Positions 11,348-25,385 of a stretch of 64,000 nt of DNA are shown one piece after another; position 1 is the first letter of the stretch; every line of letters starts with the position of its first letter. Source of the stretch: Megamerina dolium (taxonomy: Eukaryota > Arthropoda > Insecta > Diptera > Megamerinidae); NCBI GenBank assembly GCA_963854835.1, contig OY978530.1:12920609-12984608 (forward strand), given 5' to 3'. The notes beneath the pieces are model-generated. The model saw only the letters and a list, made by a program, of their open reading frames with translations, did not search any database and had not been told where the DNA came from. A program made the translations under genes and the position numbers.

Positions 11348-12574
11348 TTAGGCCGAAAATAACATGCTTCGCCAGCCATCTCTGTTCTTCGCTAGCTGGC
11401 GCCAGTTCGAAATTCCAAGCGCCGTCAGGTTCTCCAGTACATGGTCTTTCCACCGGAGGCGAGGTCCAAAGATGTTGCGTAGGACTTTTCTCTCGAAAAC
11501 CCCATGCATTCGCTCATCCGAGGTGGAAATTGTCCAGGCTTCAGCGCCATATGTTAGGACAGGCATGATGAGAGACTTGTAGAGTGTAGTTTTCGTTCTT
11601 CGAGAGAGGGCTCGACTTCTCAATTGCTTACTCAGCCCAAAGTAACACCTGTTAGCACGAGTTATCCTACGCATGATCTCCAAGCTGACGTCATTACTGC
11701 TGTTAATGCTGGTTCCAAGATAGACAAAGTCCCTTACTACTTCAAAAGCGTAGTTGTCAACAGTGACGTGCTGTCCAAGACGCCAGGACTCTTTGTTTGT
11801 TGACACTAGATACTTCGTCTTGCCCTCGTTCACCGTGAGACCCATCCGACGCGACTCTCTTTCGAACTCTGAGAATGCTGCACTGACTGCTCGCGTGTTC
11901 ATGCCGATTATGTCAATATCGTCGGCATACGCTAACAGCATGACACTTTTGTTGAAGATAGTGCCATTATGTCGTAGATCAGCAGCTCGTATTATTTTCT
12001 CCATAATAAGATTGAAGAAGTCGCACGATAACGAATCACCTTGTCTTAAACCCCGTTCGGTATTAAACGGTGCGGAGTGGTCCTTCCCAATTTTCACTGC
12101 ACAACTGGAGTTATGCAGTGTCATTCTACAAAGTCGAATGAGCTTTGCAGGAATACCGAACTCAGACATTGTTGCGTAGAGGTAATCCCTTACCGGAGCG
12201 TCGAAAGCGGCTTTATAATCAACAAATAGGTGGTGTGTGTCGATCTGTTTTTCTTGGGTCTTCTCCAGGATTTGGCGCAGTGTGAAAATCTGGTCGATGG
12301 TTGATTTACCAGGTCTGAAGCCACACTGATAAGGTCCAATCAGGTTGCTGAGCATAGGCTTCAACCTTTCACACAGTACGCTCGATAGAACCTTGTACGC
12401 GATGCTCAGGAGACTTATTCCACGGTAGTTGGCGCAAATTGTGGGGTCTCCTTTTTTATGTACAGGACAGAGAACACTGAGCCTCCAATCATCAGGCATG
12501 CTTTCATCCGACCATATTCTGCTTATGAGCTGGTGCATGCGGGTGAGCAGCTCATCGCCTCCGGTCTTAAACAA
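11348..12574 (-). pseudogene. RTE-like reverse transcriptase ORF (copy 2)
   Basis: A 408-aa frame with the same motifs as copy 1, but it keeps the full pre-catalytic sequence SVMLLAYADD. RQGDSLSCDFFNL has Asp where copy 1 has Asn. The first Met is internal, and an in-frame stop after KRLSEV separates it from the endonuclease frame. The finger, palm and YADD residues look intact, so this domain is better preserved than in copy 1, but the shortened C-terminal region argues against an active element. Confidence 0.85.
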
Positions 12575-12837
12575 CTCGGCAGGCAGGCCATCAGCACCTG
12601 CAGCTTTGTTGTTCTTCAGCCTTAAAATGGCCGTTTCAACCTCGTCATAGTCGGGTGGTGGAACATCAACACCATCATCTGTAATTGGGGTTATCGGGCA
12701 AACTCCTCCACTGGCGGAATTGTTCGTAGCATCGCCATTCAGTAACGTGGAGAAGTGTTCCCTCCATAGGCTCAGTACACTCTGGACATCCGTAACCAGA
12801 TTCCCATTTCCATCACGACAAGAAGAGGCTCCGGGAT

Positions 12838-14112
12838 TTAAACCTCACTCAGGCGCTTGATCTTTACAAAGAATTTTCGAGTCTCATTCTTGTCGGTACA
12901 CATCTCTATCTCCTCACACTCGCGTCTTTCCAACTCCCTCTTCTTGCGCCTGAAAAGACGTCTCTCTGCACTCCTTTTCTCTCTATACCGCTCCTTAACA
13001 GCTCGCGTTGCGCCTGCACGCAGGGTTTTTCTGTAGGCGGCGTCTTTCTCTGCGGTAGCGTCGCTACACTCCTGATCATACCACTCATTCCTCAGAGGCC
13101 GGTAGTAACCGATTACCTCCTCGGCAGCAGTAGTCATGGAGTGGGATATATGTGTCCACCGTGCGCATGTATCATCAAGTGGGGGAGTGTTCTGCATAAG
13201 CAGATCCGATAGTCGAGTGGAAAATGCATCTGCTGTCTCTGGTGATCGCAGCTTACTGACGTCGGGCTTTCTCTGTGTGGGACTTCTCTTGTTATTTGCG
13301 ACACATAAGCGTGTGCGCATCTTAGCTGCAACAAGGTAGTGATCCGAGGCGATGTTGGCACCACGGATCGATTTCACGTCCATCACACTGGAAGCATGCC
13401 TTCCGTCAATCACCACATGATCAATTCGGTTTCTTGTACGTAGATCTGGAGACAGCCATGTCGCTTTGTGGATATCGAGATGCTGGATTCTGGTACCACC
13501 AATTACCATGTTTCGTGCTGCGGTGAAGTCGATCAACTTCATTCCGTTATCGGAGGTGTTCTGGTGGAGGCTGAATTTTCCGACAGTTGGACCAAAGGTA
13601 CCTTCCTTGCCCACCCTGGCATTAAAGTCGCCAAGCGCGATTTTGATATCGTGGCGGGGGCAGCGGTCATAAGCTTCTTCGAGGCGCTGAAAGAAGCTCT
13701 CCTTGGTCACATTGTCCTTCTCATCCGACGGAGCGTGCGCACATATAAGGCTGATGTTGAAGTGTTTTGCCTTGATGCGGATTGTGGCCAGCCGTTCGTT
13801 CACGGGCGTGAAATGTGAGACAAGATGTCGTAGTCTCTTGCTGACCAAAAATCCACATCCTAGTTCGTGCCTTTCAGCATGACAACTGTAGTAGATGTCA
13901 CAGGACGCTCTTTTGGAGCAGCCCTGTCCCGTCCAGAGCATTTCCCGGAGGGTGGTGATGTCAGCTCTGTATTTTTCGAGGACATCAACCAGTGGGTGCT
14001 GTAGCTCAGTGGTTAGTGTGTTCGCCTTCTGATCTGTAGGTCGTGGTTCAATGCCCGGCTGATGCATAACAAATTTAATATCGATAAAGATTTTCTTTTG
14101 AATGGTACCCAC
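12838..14112 (-). pseudogene. RTE-like endonuclease ORF with SINE-derived N-terminus
   Basis: A 424-aa frame. Residues from about 42 on are an apurinic-type endonuclease: the LVDVLEKYRADITTLREM start, the SCHAERHELGCGFLV block, the GDFNARVGKEG box, IDHVVIDGRH and the SDHYLVAAKM box, then the basic linker ending in KRLSEV. The first about 40 residues (MGTIQKKIF..HQPGIEPRPTDQKANTL) are encoded by the antisense strand of the inserted SINE and replace the true WNVRSL-containing start, so the catalytic N-terminus is lost. The start codon lies inside the SINE. Confidence 0.85.
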
Positions 14113-14355
14113 CTATCGGCAAGCAATTAGCAATTCTTCCGACAGTAAAAACTTGCCATGAAAAAACTTCTTAAAGAACTCTGTGACAAAGCTCAGAAAA
14201 AGTGATGTCACAAGTGTTCTGCCGTTCGGAAATGCCTAAAATAAGTAGGTCCCTTCTAATACTGTCCATATTTAAGACGCACAACAGTAATGGAAGAGAA
14301 GCTCGGCCAATGAGCCCTTTTGGGCTTTAAGTGCCACTTATTTATTTTTTTTTTT
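13993..14355 (+). mobile_element. Complete tRNA-derived SINE with 9-bp target duplication
   Basis: The head is tRNA-like, with an A box (TAGCTCAGTGGTTAG) and a B box (GGTTCAATGCC) spaced as in RNA polymerase III promoters. The body matches the relics at 1637-1916 and 9150-9429. The 3' end is T-rich (TTATTTATTTTTTT). Flanking copies of ATCAACCAG at 13984-13992 and 14356-14364 are the target duplication. The uninterrupted LINE sequence at about 56315 has a single copy, which proves the insertion. Confidence 0.93.
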
Positions 14356-14851
14356 ATCAACCAGCTGGATAGAGGCACTCTCTCTATGAAGGGACCGGTT
14401 ATTCCAGGTGCATATCCGTAAATCGTTGTCCTTTTTTCGTTTGCGGGGGTCATTAACAAAAGCGGTAGTCCTTATCCGAGGCATTGCTGTTTTTTTCATT
14501 GTGGGGATTTTTTATGTGGCGGGTCCCAAACCCAACGCACAACCTCTAACCGAGGAGATTTTCGCCACTCACTTCAGCCGTCTCCCAACGGGTGCCAGGA
14601 GGACGTTGCCCGGTGGTCGCCACATGCAGGGCCCCTATTAATAATAATGAAGACGCCATCACATAGCAAGCTGAGCAAGCTACATGATTACCCCTCATTA
14701 ACAAATAAAGGTATCATCACATAGCGCTCAGATCAAACAACATGACAGCCAGTGAATTGACTTGCGATGAGTTCAACAAGGATTGCGCTAGCCCCACCCG
14801 GTTGAGGCAGTTATACACGTTACCTTGTGAAAACACCACCAGACCACCACC

Positions 14852-16684
14852 ACTTTCATATGCACCTATGTATAAATCCGACGATGAAATTCAATATTGA
14901 AATTATATAGGATAATTCAAAATTATATTTATTCAAGAATATGCGAAATTCAGCATATGTAATACTTTAGTTACTTTTTTATTAGAAATTAATGAATATC
15001 AAAATTTTGTTAAAAAGATATAGGTAATAAGAATTAATTAAATTATCATGGAACACGATTTAAAAACTAATTTGTTTACAATCATTATTTGTTATCAAAA
15101 TGTTTAGCTATCAGGTGAATTTCAATAAGAAAGCATCCCTTATATGTCCACTACAAACAATCAATTCAATCATCTATTCGATTTTAATTGCTCTCATTTT
15201 TTCGTTTTCTATATATTTTACTACGTCAAATATATATGTACACATTCGAAGCAGAATTGTCTATTTTTCATTGATAAATACGCGAGATCGGCAACACAGC
15301 AATCATACGATTGAATTTTTGAAGATTTTGTCATTTTGCGCTTGTTCAGCAGCCAACGCATCAAATTGTTCGTCTTTCGTTGATTACCCATGCATTGCAT
15401 ACATACAAACATCTACGCATTCGTTCTTGTTGTTGCTTTAGCTTTCGTTTCGTGCATATAGTTCTTATACGAGTATGGACGGCCAATCGGCTGGTTTCAT
15501 GTGCGTGTAGCAGAAAGGGATGCGTGAGGCAAACAGTCTCCTTCGAATTTATATGAGATTTAGAATAAAAACCCTCTACATAACACAAGTGTTCGAGGCC
15601 ATGTCTCTGCAGACGCGATGATGACAAATTTAGAATTAGAGAACAAACGAAACATTTTTTTCATGCATTCTGTTACACATATACATTGAGCGGGCCAAAT
15701 TTTGTAGCCACGATCTTATAGCAAAAGCGGAAACTACTATGATTTTAGGTATATTTGTACGACAACCGATGGGTCTAAAATTAATGTTGACGCTCCGAAT
15801 TTTCGGAAATTAGTATGTCTATCCATACAAAAATAATTTTTTAAAAAATGTTTTGTATGGAAAAAAAATTTATTTTTGGAAATGCGGGTTGTCAACATTA
15901 TTTTAGACCCATGGTATTGTGGAAAAATATACAATACTTACAATCTATGCTAGTTTTAGTTCTTAATATGCGATATGTCACGGTTTTTGCTATACAAATT
16001 TGACCCGCCCTATTACCCATGTGTGCTTTTGTTTTGTATATCAAAGAACAAATCGAAAATCAGAAAGTTTATGATTCTTCCTCTTCCTCAAGAAACGAAA
16101 GCAAAAACAACAACAAATACGCAGGCATAGATGTGTGTTGTGTGCACCAATGCGAGTGAAATCGACGAAAGACGAACAATTTGATGTGTTGGCTGCTGAA
16201 CAAGCGCAAAATGACAAAATCTTCAAAAATTCAATCGTATGATTGCTGTGTTGCCGATCTCGCGTATTTATCAATGAAAAATAGACAATTCTGCTTCGAA
16301 TGTGTACATATGTATATATTTGACGTAGTAAAATATATAGAAAACGAAAAAATGAGAGCAATTAAAATCGAATAGATGATTGAGTTGATTGTTTGTAGTA
16401 GACAAATAAGGGATGCTTTCTTATTGAAATTCACCTGATAGCTAAACATTTTGATAACAAGTAATTATTGTAAACAAATTAATTTTTAAATCGTGTTCCA
16501 TGCTAATTTAATTAATTCTTATTACCTACATCTTTTTAATAAAATTTTGATATTCATTAATTTCTAATAAAATAAGTAACTAAAGTATTACATATGCTGA
16601 ATTTCGCATATTCTTGTATAAATATAATTTCGAATTTTCCTATATAATTTCAATATTGAATCTTCATCGTCGGATTTATACATA
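14852..16684 (+). mobile_element. Foldback-like long-TIR element, left palindrome arm
   Basis: A non-coding unit of about 1.8 kb whose two ends (about 14865-15430 and 16100-16680) are inverted copies of each other. Nested inside is an imperfect 140-bp stem running from GGGTCTAAAA at 15771 to TTTTAGACCC at 15910, flanked by further inverted blocks (GCGGGCCAAATTTTGTAG against GCGGGTCAAATTTGTATAG). Short open frames are symmetrical products of the repeats and look non-genic. No transposase is seen. It could be a foldback element or a MITE mobilised in trans. Confidence 0.8.
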
Positions 16685-18335
16685 CACTTAGCAGAAAAAG
16701 TGTACATACAAGAAGTAAACAATTCTTCGCTGCATTAAATACCAATAAGGAAACAATTTTTTTGAAAAGAAATTATTTATTATTTAAAAGTTACAGTATT
16801 ATGTTTACTTTAAGCCCAAATACATTAAATTATAATGTACAGAAAAATTATGAGAAATAAAAGAATTCAAAAGCACCTGTTAATTGGTCAGAAAAAGTCT
16901 ACGCACAGAAGCGAAAACGGGACTTCCCCGCTCATTTGCTCGATCACTCGTGCCATCAAAAGTTTTTTTTCACAAGTTCTATATTTAATACGTATCGTGG
17001 TTCGATTTTGTGCTTTGAATAATCTATTTCAAGAAGTTTGATAAAGATGTATTCAAAAAGAAAGGAAATTGGAGTTGACGAACGGAAAATTATAATAAAA
17101 TTATGGAAAGAAGGCCAAACTTTCCGTGTAATTGCTAAAACCCTTGGGAGAGCGCACCCCACAATTCAAACGGTGATGAATAATTTCAAAAAATTGGAAC
17201 TTTCGTGTCGCAACCGCGTTCAGGATGACCTCCTATTCTGACCCAACGAGAAAAAAGATGTGTTTTGCGGCTTGTACAGGATAATCCTCGACTGACCGCA
17301 ATGAAAATTGCTCAAAATGTTAAGGAACAGTTTTACAAAACCATGCATAACGACACCGTGCGCAAAATTTTAAAAAAAGCTTACTACCGTGGCCGCGTAG
17401 ATCGCAGGAAGCCGCTTATTTCGCTCATAAACCGACAAAAACGAATTTCTTTTGCCAAACAATATATAAATAAGCCGCCAGAGTTCTGGGAGAAGGTGCT
17501 ATTCTCAGATCAGAGCTAGTATTGCCTGTTTGGTATTAAAGTACGTCAGCTTGCGTGGCGGAAACCATGCACAGCCCTTCATACGCAAAATCTCGTGGGC
17601 ACGGTTAAACATGGCGGAGGTGGTATTATGGTGTGAGGATGTATGGCTGCCAATGGAGTCGGCAATTTGGTGTTCATTAAGTCAATTATGGATCAGAGAG
17701 ATTATTTAAATATTTTAAAAGGAAATTTGAAGCAGAGTGCTGAAAATCTCGGCCTGGGTTCTGGCTGGCACTTTCAACAGCATAACGACCCGAAGCGTAC
17801 TGCCTATAATGTGAAGCTTTGGATATTAAATAATATCCCGCATCAATGCAAGACCTCTCCACAATCACCTGACCTTAATCCTATTGAACATTTGTAGGAT
17901 TTGCTTGAGAGCAGGATAAGGCAGCACACCATCACCTCCAAGCAAATGCTTAAAAATGTGATTTTAGATGAGTGGCACAAAATTTCAACGCAGGACACTT
18001 TCATGTTAGGTAGGTCTATGCCAAACCGATTGCAAGAAGTCCTAAAACGGAAAGGCTACCCAGCAAGCTACTAATCTCTTCAAAAACCCACAAAAAACAA
18101 TAATTTATCATATAATCTTATCTTTGAACGTAGACTTTTTCTGACCAATTAACAGGTGCTTTTGAGTTCTTTTATTTCTCATAATTTTTCTGTACATTAT
18201 AATTTAATGTATTTAGGCTTAAAGTGTACATAAAACTCTAACATTTAAATAAAAAATAATTTCTTTAGAGAAAAATTGTTTCCTTCCTGTTGAAGAATTG
18301 TTTACTTCTTGTATGTACACTTTTTCTGCTAAGTG
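16685..18335 (+). mobile_element. Tc1-like transposon with ~230-bp IR/DR ends
   Basis: 1651 bp between TA dinucleotides. Both ends start CACTTAGCAGAAAAAGTGTA. The inverted repeats extend about 230 bp (16685-16916 and about 18110-18335). Each contains an inner direct-repeat version of the tip (GGTCAGAAAAAGTCTACG), the IR/DR arrangement of the S, Paris and Sleeping Beauty type. It carries a broken transposase gene and sits exactly at the dyad of the palindrome. Confidence 0.92.
17047..18074 (+). pseudogene. Tc1-type transposase pseudogene
   Basis: The N-terminal paired-like helix-turn-helix reads IGVDERKIIIKLWKEGQTFR. The DDE motifs are recognisable: the first Asp in KVLFSDQS (near 17505), the second in FQQHNDPKRTA (near 17785), and Glu in SPDLNPIEHL (near 17880). 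Breaks include a frameshift near 17225, a stop directly after FSDQS, further shifts near 17630, and a stop after NPIEHL where a Trp is expected. The coding trace ends at KRKGYPASY. The product would be inactive, although the termini look complete enough to be moved in trans. Confidence 0.9.
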
Positions 18336-20120
18336 TATGTATAAATCCGACGATGAAGATTCAATATTGAAATTATATAGGAAAATTCGAAATTATATTT
18401 ATACAAGAATATGCGAAATTCAGCATATGTAATACTTTAGTTACTTATTTTATTAGAAATTAATGAATATCAAAATTTTATTAAAAAGATGTAGGTAATA
18501 AGAATTAATTAAATTAGCATGGAACACGATTTAAAAATTAATTTGTTTACAATAATTACTTGTTATCAAAATGTTTAGCTATCAGGTGAATTTCAATAAG
18601 AAAGCATCCCTTATTTGTCTACTACAAACAATCAACTCAATCATCTATTCGATTTTAATTGCTCTCATTTTTTCGTTTTCTATATATTTTACTACGTCAA
18701 ATATATACATATGTACACATTCGAAGCAGAATTGTCTATTTTTCATTGATAAATACGCGAGATCGGCAACACAGCAATCATACGATTGAATTTTTGAAGA
18801 TTTTGTCATTTTGCGCTTGTTCAGCAGCCAACACATCAAATTGTTCGTCTTTCGTCGATTTCACTCGCATTGGTGCACACAACACACATCTATGCCTGCG
18901 TATTTGTTGTTGTTTTTGCTTTCGTTTCTTGAGGAAGAGGAAGAATCATAAACTTTCTGATTTTCGATTTGTTCTTTGATATACAAAACAAAAGCACACA
19001 TGGGTAATAGGGCGGGTCAAATTTGTATAGCAAAAACCGTGACATATCGCATATTAAGAACTAAAACTAGCATAGATTGTAAGTATTGTATATTTTTCCA
19101 CAATACCATGGGTCTAAAATAATGTTGACAACCCGCATTTCCAAAAATAAATTTTTTTTCCATACAAAACATTTTTTAAAAAATTATTTTTGTATGGATA
19201 GACATACTAATTTCCGAAAATTCGGAGCGTCAACATTAATTTTAGACCCATCGGTTGTCGTACAAATATACCTAAAATCATAGTAGTTTCCGCTTTTGCT
19301 ATAAGATCGTGGCTACAAAATTTGGCCCGCTCAATGTATATGTGTAACAGAATGCATGAAAAAAATGTTTCGTTTGTTCTCTAATTCTAAATTTGTCATC
19401 ATCGCGTCTGCAGAGACATGGCCTCGAACACTTGTGTTATGTAGAGGGTTTTTATTCTAAATCTCATATAAATTCGAAGGAGACTGTTTGCCTCACGCAT
19501 CCCTTTCTGCTACACGCACATGAAACCAGCCGATTGGCCGTCCATACTCGTATAAGAACTATATGCACGAAACGAAAGCTAAAGCAACAACAAGAACGAA
19601 TGCGTAGATGTTTGTATGTATGCAATGCATGGGTAATCAACGAAAGACGAACAATTTGATGCGTTGGCTGCTGAACAAGCGCAAAATGACAAAATCTTCA
19701 AAAATTCAATCGTATGATTGCTGTGTTGCCGATCTCGCGTATTTATCAATGAAAAATAGACAATTCTGCTTCGAATGTGTACATATATATTTGACGTAGT
19801 AAAATATATAGAAAACGAAAAAATGAGAGCAATTAAAATCGAATAGATGATTGAATTGATTGTTTGTAGTAGACATATAAGGGATGCTTTCTTATTGAAA
19901 TTCACCTGATTGCTAAACACTTTGATAATTTAATTAATTCTTATTACCTACATCTTTTTAATAAAATTTTGATATTCATTAATTTCTAATAAAAAAGTAA
20001 GTAAAGTATTACATATGCTGAATTTCGCATATTCTTGTATAAATATAATTTCGAATTATCTTATATAATTTCAATATTGAATCTTCATCGTCGGATTTAT
20101 ACATAGGTGCATATGAAAGT
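18336..20120 (-). mobile_element. Foldback-like long-TIR element, right palindrome arm
   Basis: Inverted copy of 14852-16684 with few substitutions and one deletion of about 50 bp near 19925. The element family seems to continue beyond the palindrome edge into 20121-20345, because the same junction occurs at 2511-2787. Confidence 0.8.
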
Positions 20121-20345
20121 ATATATATATATGTGACATGCCGACTCAAATTGATTGTGTGAAGCTGCGGTTGGTTTACGTATGCAAATACTCGTTCTCA
20201 ACTGTTTCCAGTGTATCTAAAACCATTTTTGGCTTTGAGTGAAAAGGTGGCCAATGTTTCATCGCCAGATTTGCTGTTAAAACGGTGTCCATTAACAGTG
20301 GGATATCTCATTACTTCTAAAGTCTCTGGTTGTACACACCATTTT
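20121..20345 (-). repeat. Conserved block flanking the foldback terminus
   Basis: Closely similar on the minus strand to 2515-2700. It begins with a short (TA)n variant. A frame of about 40 codons (TLEVMRYPTVNGHRFNSKSG..) is open here and in the other copy. I do not recognise it. It may be the edge of a larger parent element. Confidence 0.55.
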
Positions 20346-20753
20346 GTTTGATTGCTTGTCGTATTCATATCGAATACAGCAAACAAGTCACAACTTGGTA
20401 TTCTGTTGTTGTTGAAGTAAAAAGGGAATTTTTAAAAAATTGCAAAAAATCGCAGAGTGAAGTATCTGTATACATTGGCCTGAACAGGACCAACTGTGCG
20501 AACGAAATAGATTGAAAAATAGCCAGTAAGAAAACTATGGAAGTTTTGCACCGAAAATCCAATCCCAAATTAGAAATCAGTACAACGTACTATTTTATGT
20601 CCAAAATGTTCCGTATTCGACAAATTTGATCACAAATTTTTAGAAGTTGAAGCAATAACATTAGTAAGAAGCGCTCTATATTAGGATTGTGCGATTAATC
20701 GTTTGTTCAAAAAGTTTGATTAATCAAAATATTCGACTAATTAATTATTCAAA
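20346..20753. other. No recognisable gene
   Basis: AT-rich. It contains inverted scraps (GATTAATCG and CGACTAATTAATTATTC) near 20690-20750 but no supported feature. Confidence 0.45.
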
Positions 20754-21245
20754 TTGCGCTGGAAACCGCATGTTAAGAAAAAACGGGAAGAGCTTGACTT
20801 AAAACTATGCAAATTCTACCACCTCATCGGCAGGCACTCTAAACTGTCAGTCTACAACAAACTAATGATTTATAAACAAATTCTTAAACCAGTTTGGACT
20901 TATGGCACACAATTTTGGAGTCGTGCCAACAAGCACTGCACTGCAACAATCCACCGTGACCTTGGCATACCAACAGTTGACAACGTAGTTAAAAAGTATG
21001 CCGTTGCTCGCAGACAACTTTTGAAAGCACGTTACAGCATCCAGTGTTCTGTAGGCGGTTGCACTACCTAGACTGCTAAAAAGGAAATCAGTAGCAGACC
21101 TAATGGACACCGAGTAGCAAAACAGCTTTTGAAATTTTCTAATCAAAATTGCTTATTAGTACCACTTATTAGTTATATGTACTAGGTGCAATATTAAAAA
21201 AGCTTCTGTCTATATTTTAAGAATCGTTAATAAAAAAAATAAAAA
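20754..21245 (+). mobile_element. Jockey-clade LINE 3' end
   Basis: The frame 20754-21071 contains the C-terminal tail of a Jockey ORF2: WKPHVKKKREELDLKL, LIGRHSKLSVYNKLMIYKQI, LKPVWTYGTQFWSRA, then IHRDLGIPTVDNVV. Between SRANK and IHRDL, about 25 residues usual for the family are missing, so it carries an internal deletion. An A-rich 3' end lies at about 21228-21245. Everything 5' of the RT tail is absent, the usual 5'-truncated LINE insertion. Confidence 0.8.
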
Positions 21246-21479
21246 TTGCAATGTTTTGCAACGCAAGCGGTAATGTGTTGATCTCTACTGAAAGCGACAC
21301 ATTACTTTCGTAGTACATGTCAGTATAGAAATTCACGCATCTTGTAATCTATCTGCTACAAGGGCAATACAATACTTTGTGGATTATCAAACATTCCTGT
21401 TTCTCACTGAGTACATCCATACATATAAGTATACATATATACAAACATACACATATTGAGTGTGTGAATTAGAAAACGG
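21246..21479. other. Spacer, no recognisable gene
   Basis: Low-complexity AT-rich sequence with CATA-type repeats near 21410-21460. Confidence 0.4.
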
Positions 21480-22255
21480 ACTTTTTTAGTGCTAAAAATC
21501 ATTTATTTTTAAGAATTCTGTAAAAACATGTCATTCAAAGTATTGTCCATCAGAAATTATGACATGTCTCCATCTTTCTGGCAATTTATGAATTCCATCA
21601 CAAAAGAAATTCGCCGGCTTGGCGTCCAAAAACGAATCGATCCAATTTTCGATTCCGGTGACTGAAGTGACGCGTATTCCATTAAGGGCGCTCTGCATGG
21701 ACCGGAACACGTGTTAAATTGAAGATGCCAGGCCTAAAATATAAGGTTGGTGGAGTAAAATTTCCCATCCGCTATTAGCAAGATAGCTTTTGACAGGAAT
21801 AACAATGTGTGGCCGTCCGTTGCTATGGTAAAAAATTACCGACTCGAGCTTGGTCGCATATTCCGGCCGTTTCTCGATCATTGCTCTCTTCAACCGTATC
21901 AATTGTTGTCGGTACAGCTCTCCTGTAATGGTTCGACCAGGTATTGGTCAAATAATGTCTCCAAATCCTAGTCTTCAAACTTTTTCGGCTGTCCAGAGAG
22001 TTCTTTTACTTTGATATCAAAATCACCGTTTTTAATGTGTACAAACCACACTGTGTATTGAATAGAGAATTCTCGCCAACAATTTCACAAGCAAACAATT
22101 ACCCTCAGCTGCACATTTTTTTTGCAAAAAACTTCCGCAAATGGTGTTTTTCGGAAATTGTACAAATTTTACATCGTGATAAAAATATGTGATACGCACA
22201 ACCAAATTGAATACTTTTGACTGATTAATGAGCAAGTGTATAGACGTTTAAAATG
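21480..22255 (-). mobile_element. Mariner relic with internal deletion (first family)
   Basis: On the minus strand the N-terminal part is at about 22235-22032 and continues as IKNGDFDIKVKELSGQPKKF, the mariner linker. After a deletion comes the C-terminal catalytic part: QLIRLKRAMIEKRPEYATKL, YHSNGRPHIVIPVKSYL and HQPYILGLASS (21902-21714), then DGIHKLPERWRHVI near 21570. The middle, including the first catalytic Asp, is missing, and the second Asp is replaced (HSNGRPH in place of HDNARPH). Dead copy. Confidence 0.8.
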
Positions 22256-22257
22256 GC

Positions 22258-25385
<3,128 letters not shown>

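Larger units (their letters stand above)
7514..13614. repeat. Copy 2 of the ~7.5 kb tandem duplication (may begin at 6096)
   Basis: This is the direct repeat of 1-6095. The homology can be proved only from 7514, because the partner region lies left of the window, but the unit most simply starts at 6096. It ends inside the RTE-like LINE near 13614, where copy 1 is cut off. Annotations in 7514-13614 mirror those in 1-6095. Confidence 0.9.
11307..14850 (-). mobile_element. RTE-like LINE, near full length, carrying a SINE (copy 2)
   Basis: It runs from the tetranucleotide 3' tail at about 11307 to the 5' leader, whose first bases (GGTCTGGTGGTG on the minus strand) lie at about 14850 next to the palindrome arm. 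The leader contains the CTCCTCGG..GGGACCC block shared with 55826-56300. A complete SINE at 13993-14355 interrupts the endonuclease coding region. The C-terminal region has the same internal deletion as copy 1. I could not find a convincing target-site duplication, so one end may have been rearranged. Confidence 0.8.
14852..20120. repeat. 5.3 kb palindrome with a Tc1 element at its centre
   Basis: The left arm (14852-16684) and right arm (18336-20120) are near-identical inverted copies. The outermost matching bases are ACTTTCATATGCACCTATG on the left and their complement ending at 20120 on the right. Removing the Tc1 element and one TA joins GGATTTATACA-TA-TGTATAAATCC, a perfect dyad. The right arm lacks about 50 bp near 19925 relative to the left. 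Each arm is itself a foldback-like unit, so the roughly 560-bp TIR sequence occurs four times here. Confidence 0.93.

Noticed and set aside
13993..14066. tRNA-like sequence with A and B boxes
   Set aside because: It is the head of a SINE: flanked by target duplications, inserted in a LINE, continuous with the SINE body, and it lacks a proper acceptor stem.
15100..15441. 113-aa frame repeated in the palindrome
   Set aside because: It recurs only because of the inverted repeats. The two ends of the same element give diverging versions, and no domain is recognised.
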